Origin: Branchipolynoe longqiensis
Taxonomy: Eukaryota > Annelida > Polychaeta > Phyllodocida > Polynoidae
NCBI GenBank assembly: GCA_030323885.1
Contig: CM059194.1
Location: forward strand, 1,861,889 to 1,925,888
Length of the DNA stretch: 64,000 nt
Reading direction: 5' to 3'
Part shown: in pieces, positions 63,813 to 64,000 of the stretch
Position numbering within the stretch: position 1 is the first letter of the stretch
How the letters are laid out: every line of letters begins with the position of its first letter
The notes under the pieces: generated by a model
What the model was told of the DNA's origin: nothing
Database searches by the model: none
The model's input: only the letters and a program-made list of their open reading frames with translations
Position numbers and translations under genes: made by a program

Positions 63813-64000
63813 GTGTAATGACAGAGACGTGACTCCTCCAAGCTCTAGACACCGAGTGCCAGTTTATTGTTACTCACTTTACCACGTCACGTGACCCTCA
63901 CCGTGCTGGGTCCGGTCGGTCCAGGAATATATATATACATACACTACATCTTCCTTTTATCGAAAAGACTGTTTCTTTTATACACAGACAAAGATATATA
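63813..64000 (-). mobile_element. Possible LTR end cut by the window edge
   Basis: From 'tgtaatgacagagacgtgac' at 63813 the - strand shows 'aacaataaactggcactcgg' (polyadenylation signal before a TCGGTGTCT stretch and a CA end), as in R-U5 of LTR elements. Only one end is visible. Confidence 0.35.

Overview
The window is animal nuclear DNA. It has intron-split genes with GT-AG junctions, many short interspersed elements, inverted-repeat elements and microsatellites. Two SINE families point to a mollusc. One (7566-7890 and 11944-12236) ends in the SINE tail common in gastropods and bivalves, 'agccgatgataaaaatcaat' followed by 'gttaaataaaac'. The other is a tRNA-headed family ending in 'ttgccaggacgtaaaactcc'. 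The species cannot be fixed from the sequence alone.

Host genes. (1) On the + strand, a giant C2H2 zinc-finger gene can be assembled from a CpG-rich first exon (13271-13526) and one huge last exon (18580-25400). The junction phases match and predict 2,358 residues with 34 fingers. (2) On the - strand, a glycoside hydrolase family 31 gene of the MYORG type (myogenesis-regulating glycosidase) runs from 61563 down to 46117. I assemble it from four exons: a 30-residue membrane anchor exon, two middle exons and a large catalytic exon. Its second intron is 11.4 kb and is filled with mobile elements.

Mobile elements, left to right. 889-7544 is an apparently intact Ngaro/DIRS-type tyrosine-recombinase retrotransposon on the - strand (gag, RT-RNase H, tyrosine recombinase) with split direct repeats A1...B1-A2-B2. 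15064-17909 is a second, very GC-rich element of the same architecture that keeps only gag and the start of ORF2. It sits inside a tRNA-SINE, so its target site can be read. Between 12 and 45 kb there are several inverted-repeat (MITE-like) families, some nested or carrying minisatellites, plus a LINE endonuclease fragment split by a SINE. 48596-52825 is a decayed Ty3/Gypsy element lacking most of its RT. It abuts a 3.5-kb TA-flanked inverted-repeat element (52828-56357), which in turn abuts a 5'-truncated LINE (56359-57556). 61761-63012 is a GC-rich unrecognised coding remnant broken by an inverted duplication.

The two host genes have no visible functional link. The rest is repeat biology: nested insertions, tandem expansions and simple repeats such as (TGAG)n, a 10-bp GATC-rich array, a 20-bp minisatellite, long CACC/GGTG tracts and long AT tracts. 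Positions 389-888 are a 500-base run of N, beginning almost exactly where the first Ngaro element ends.
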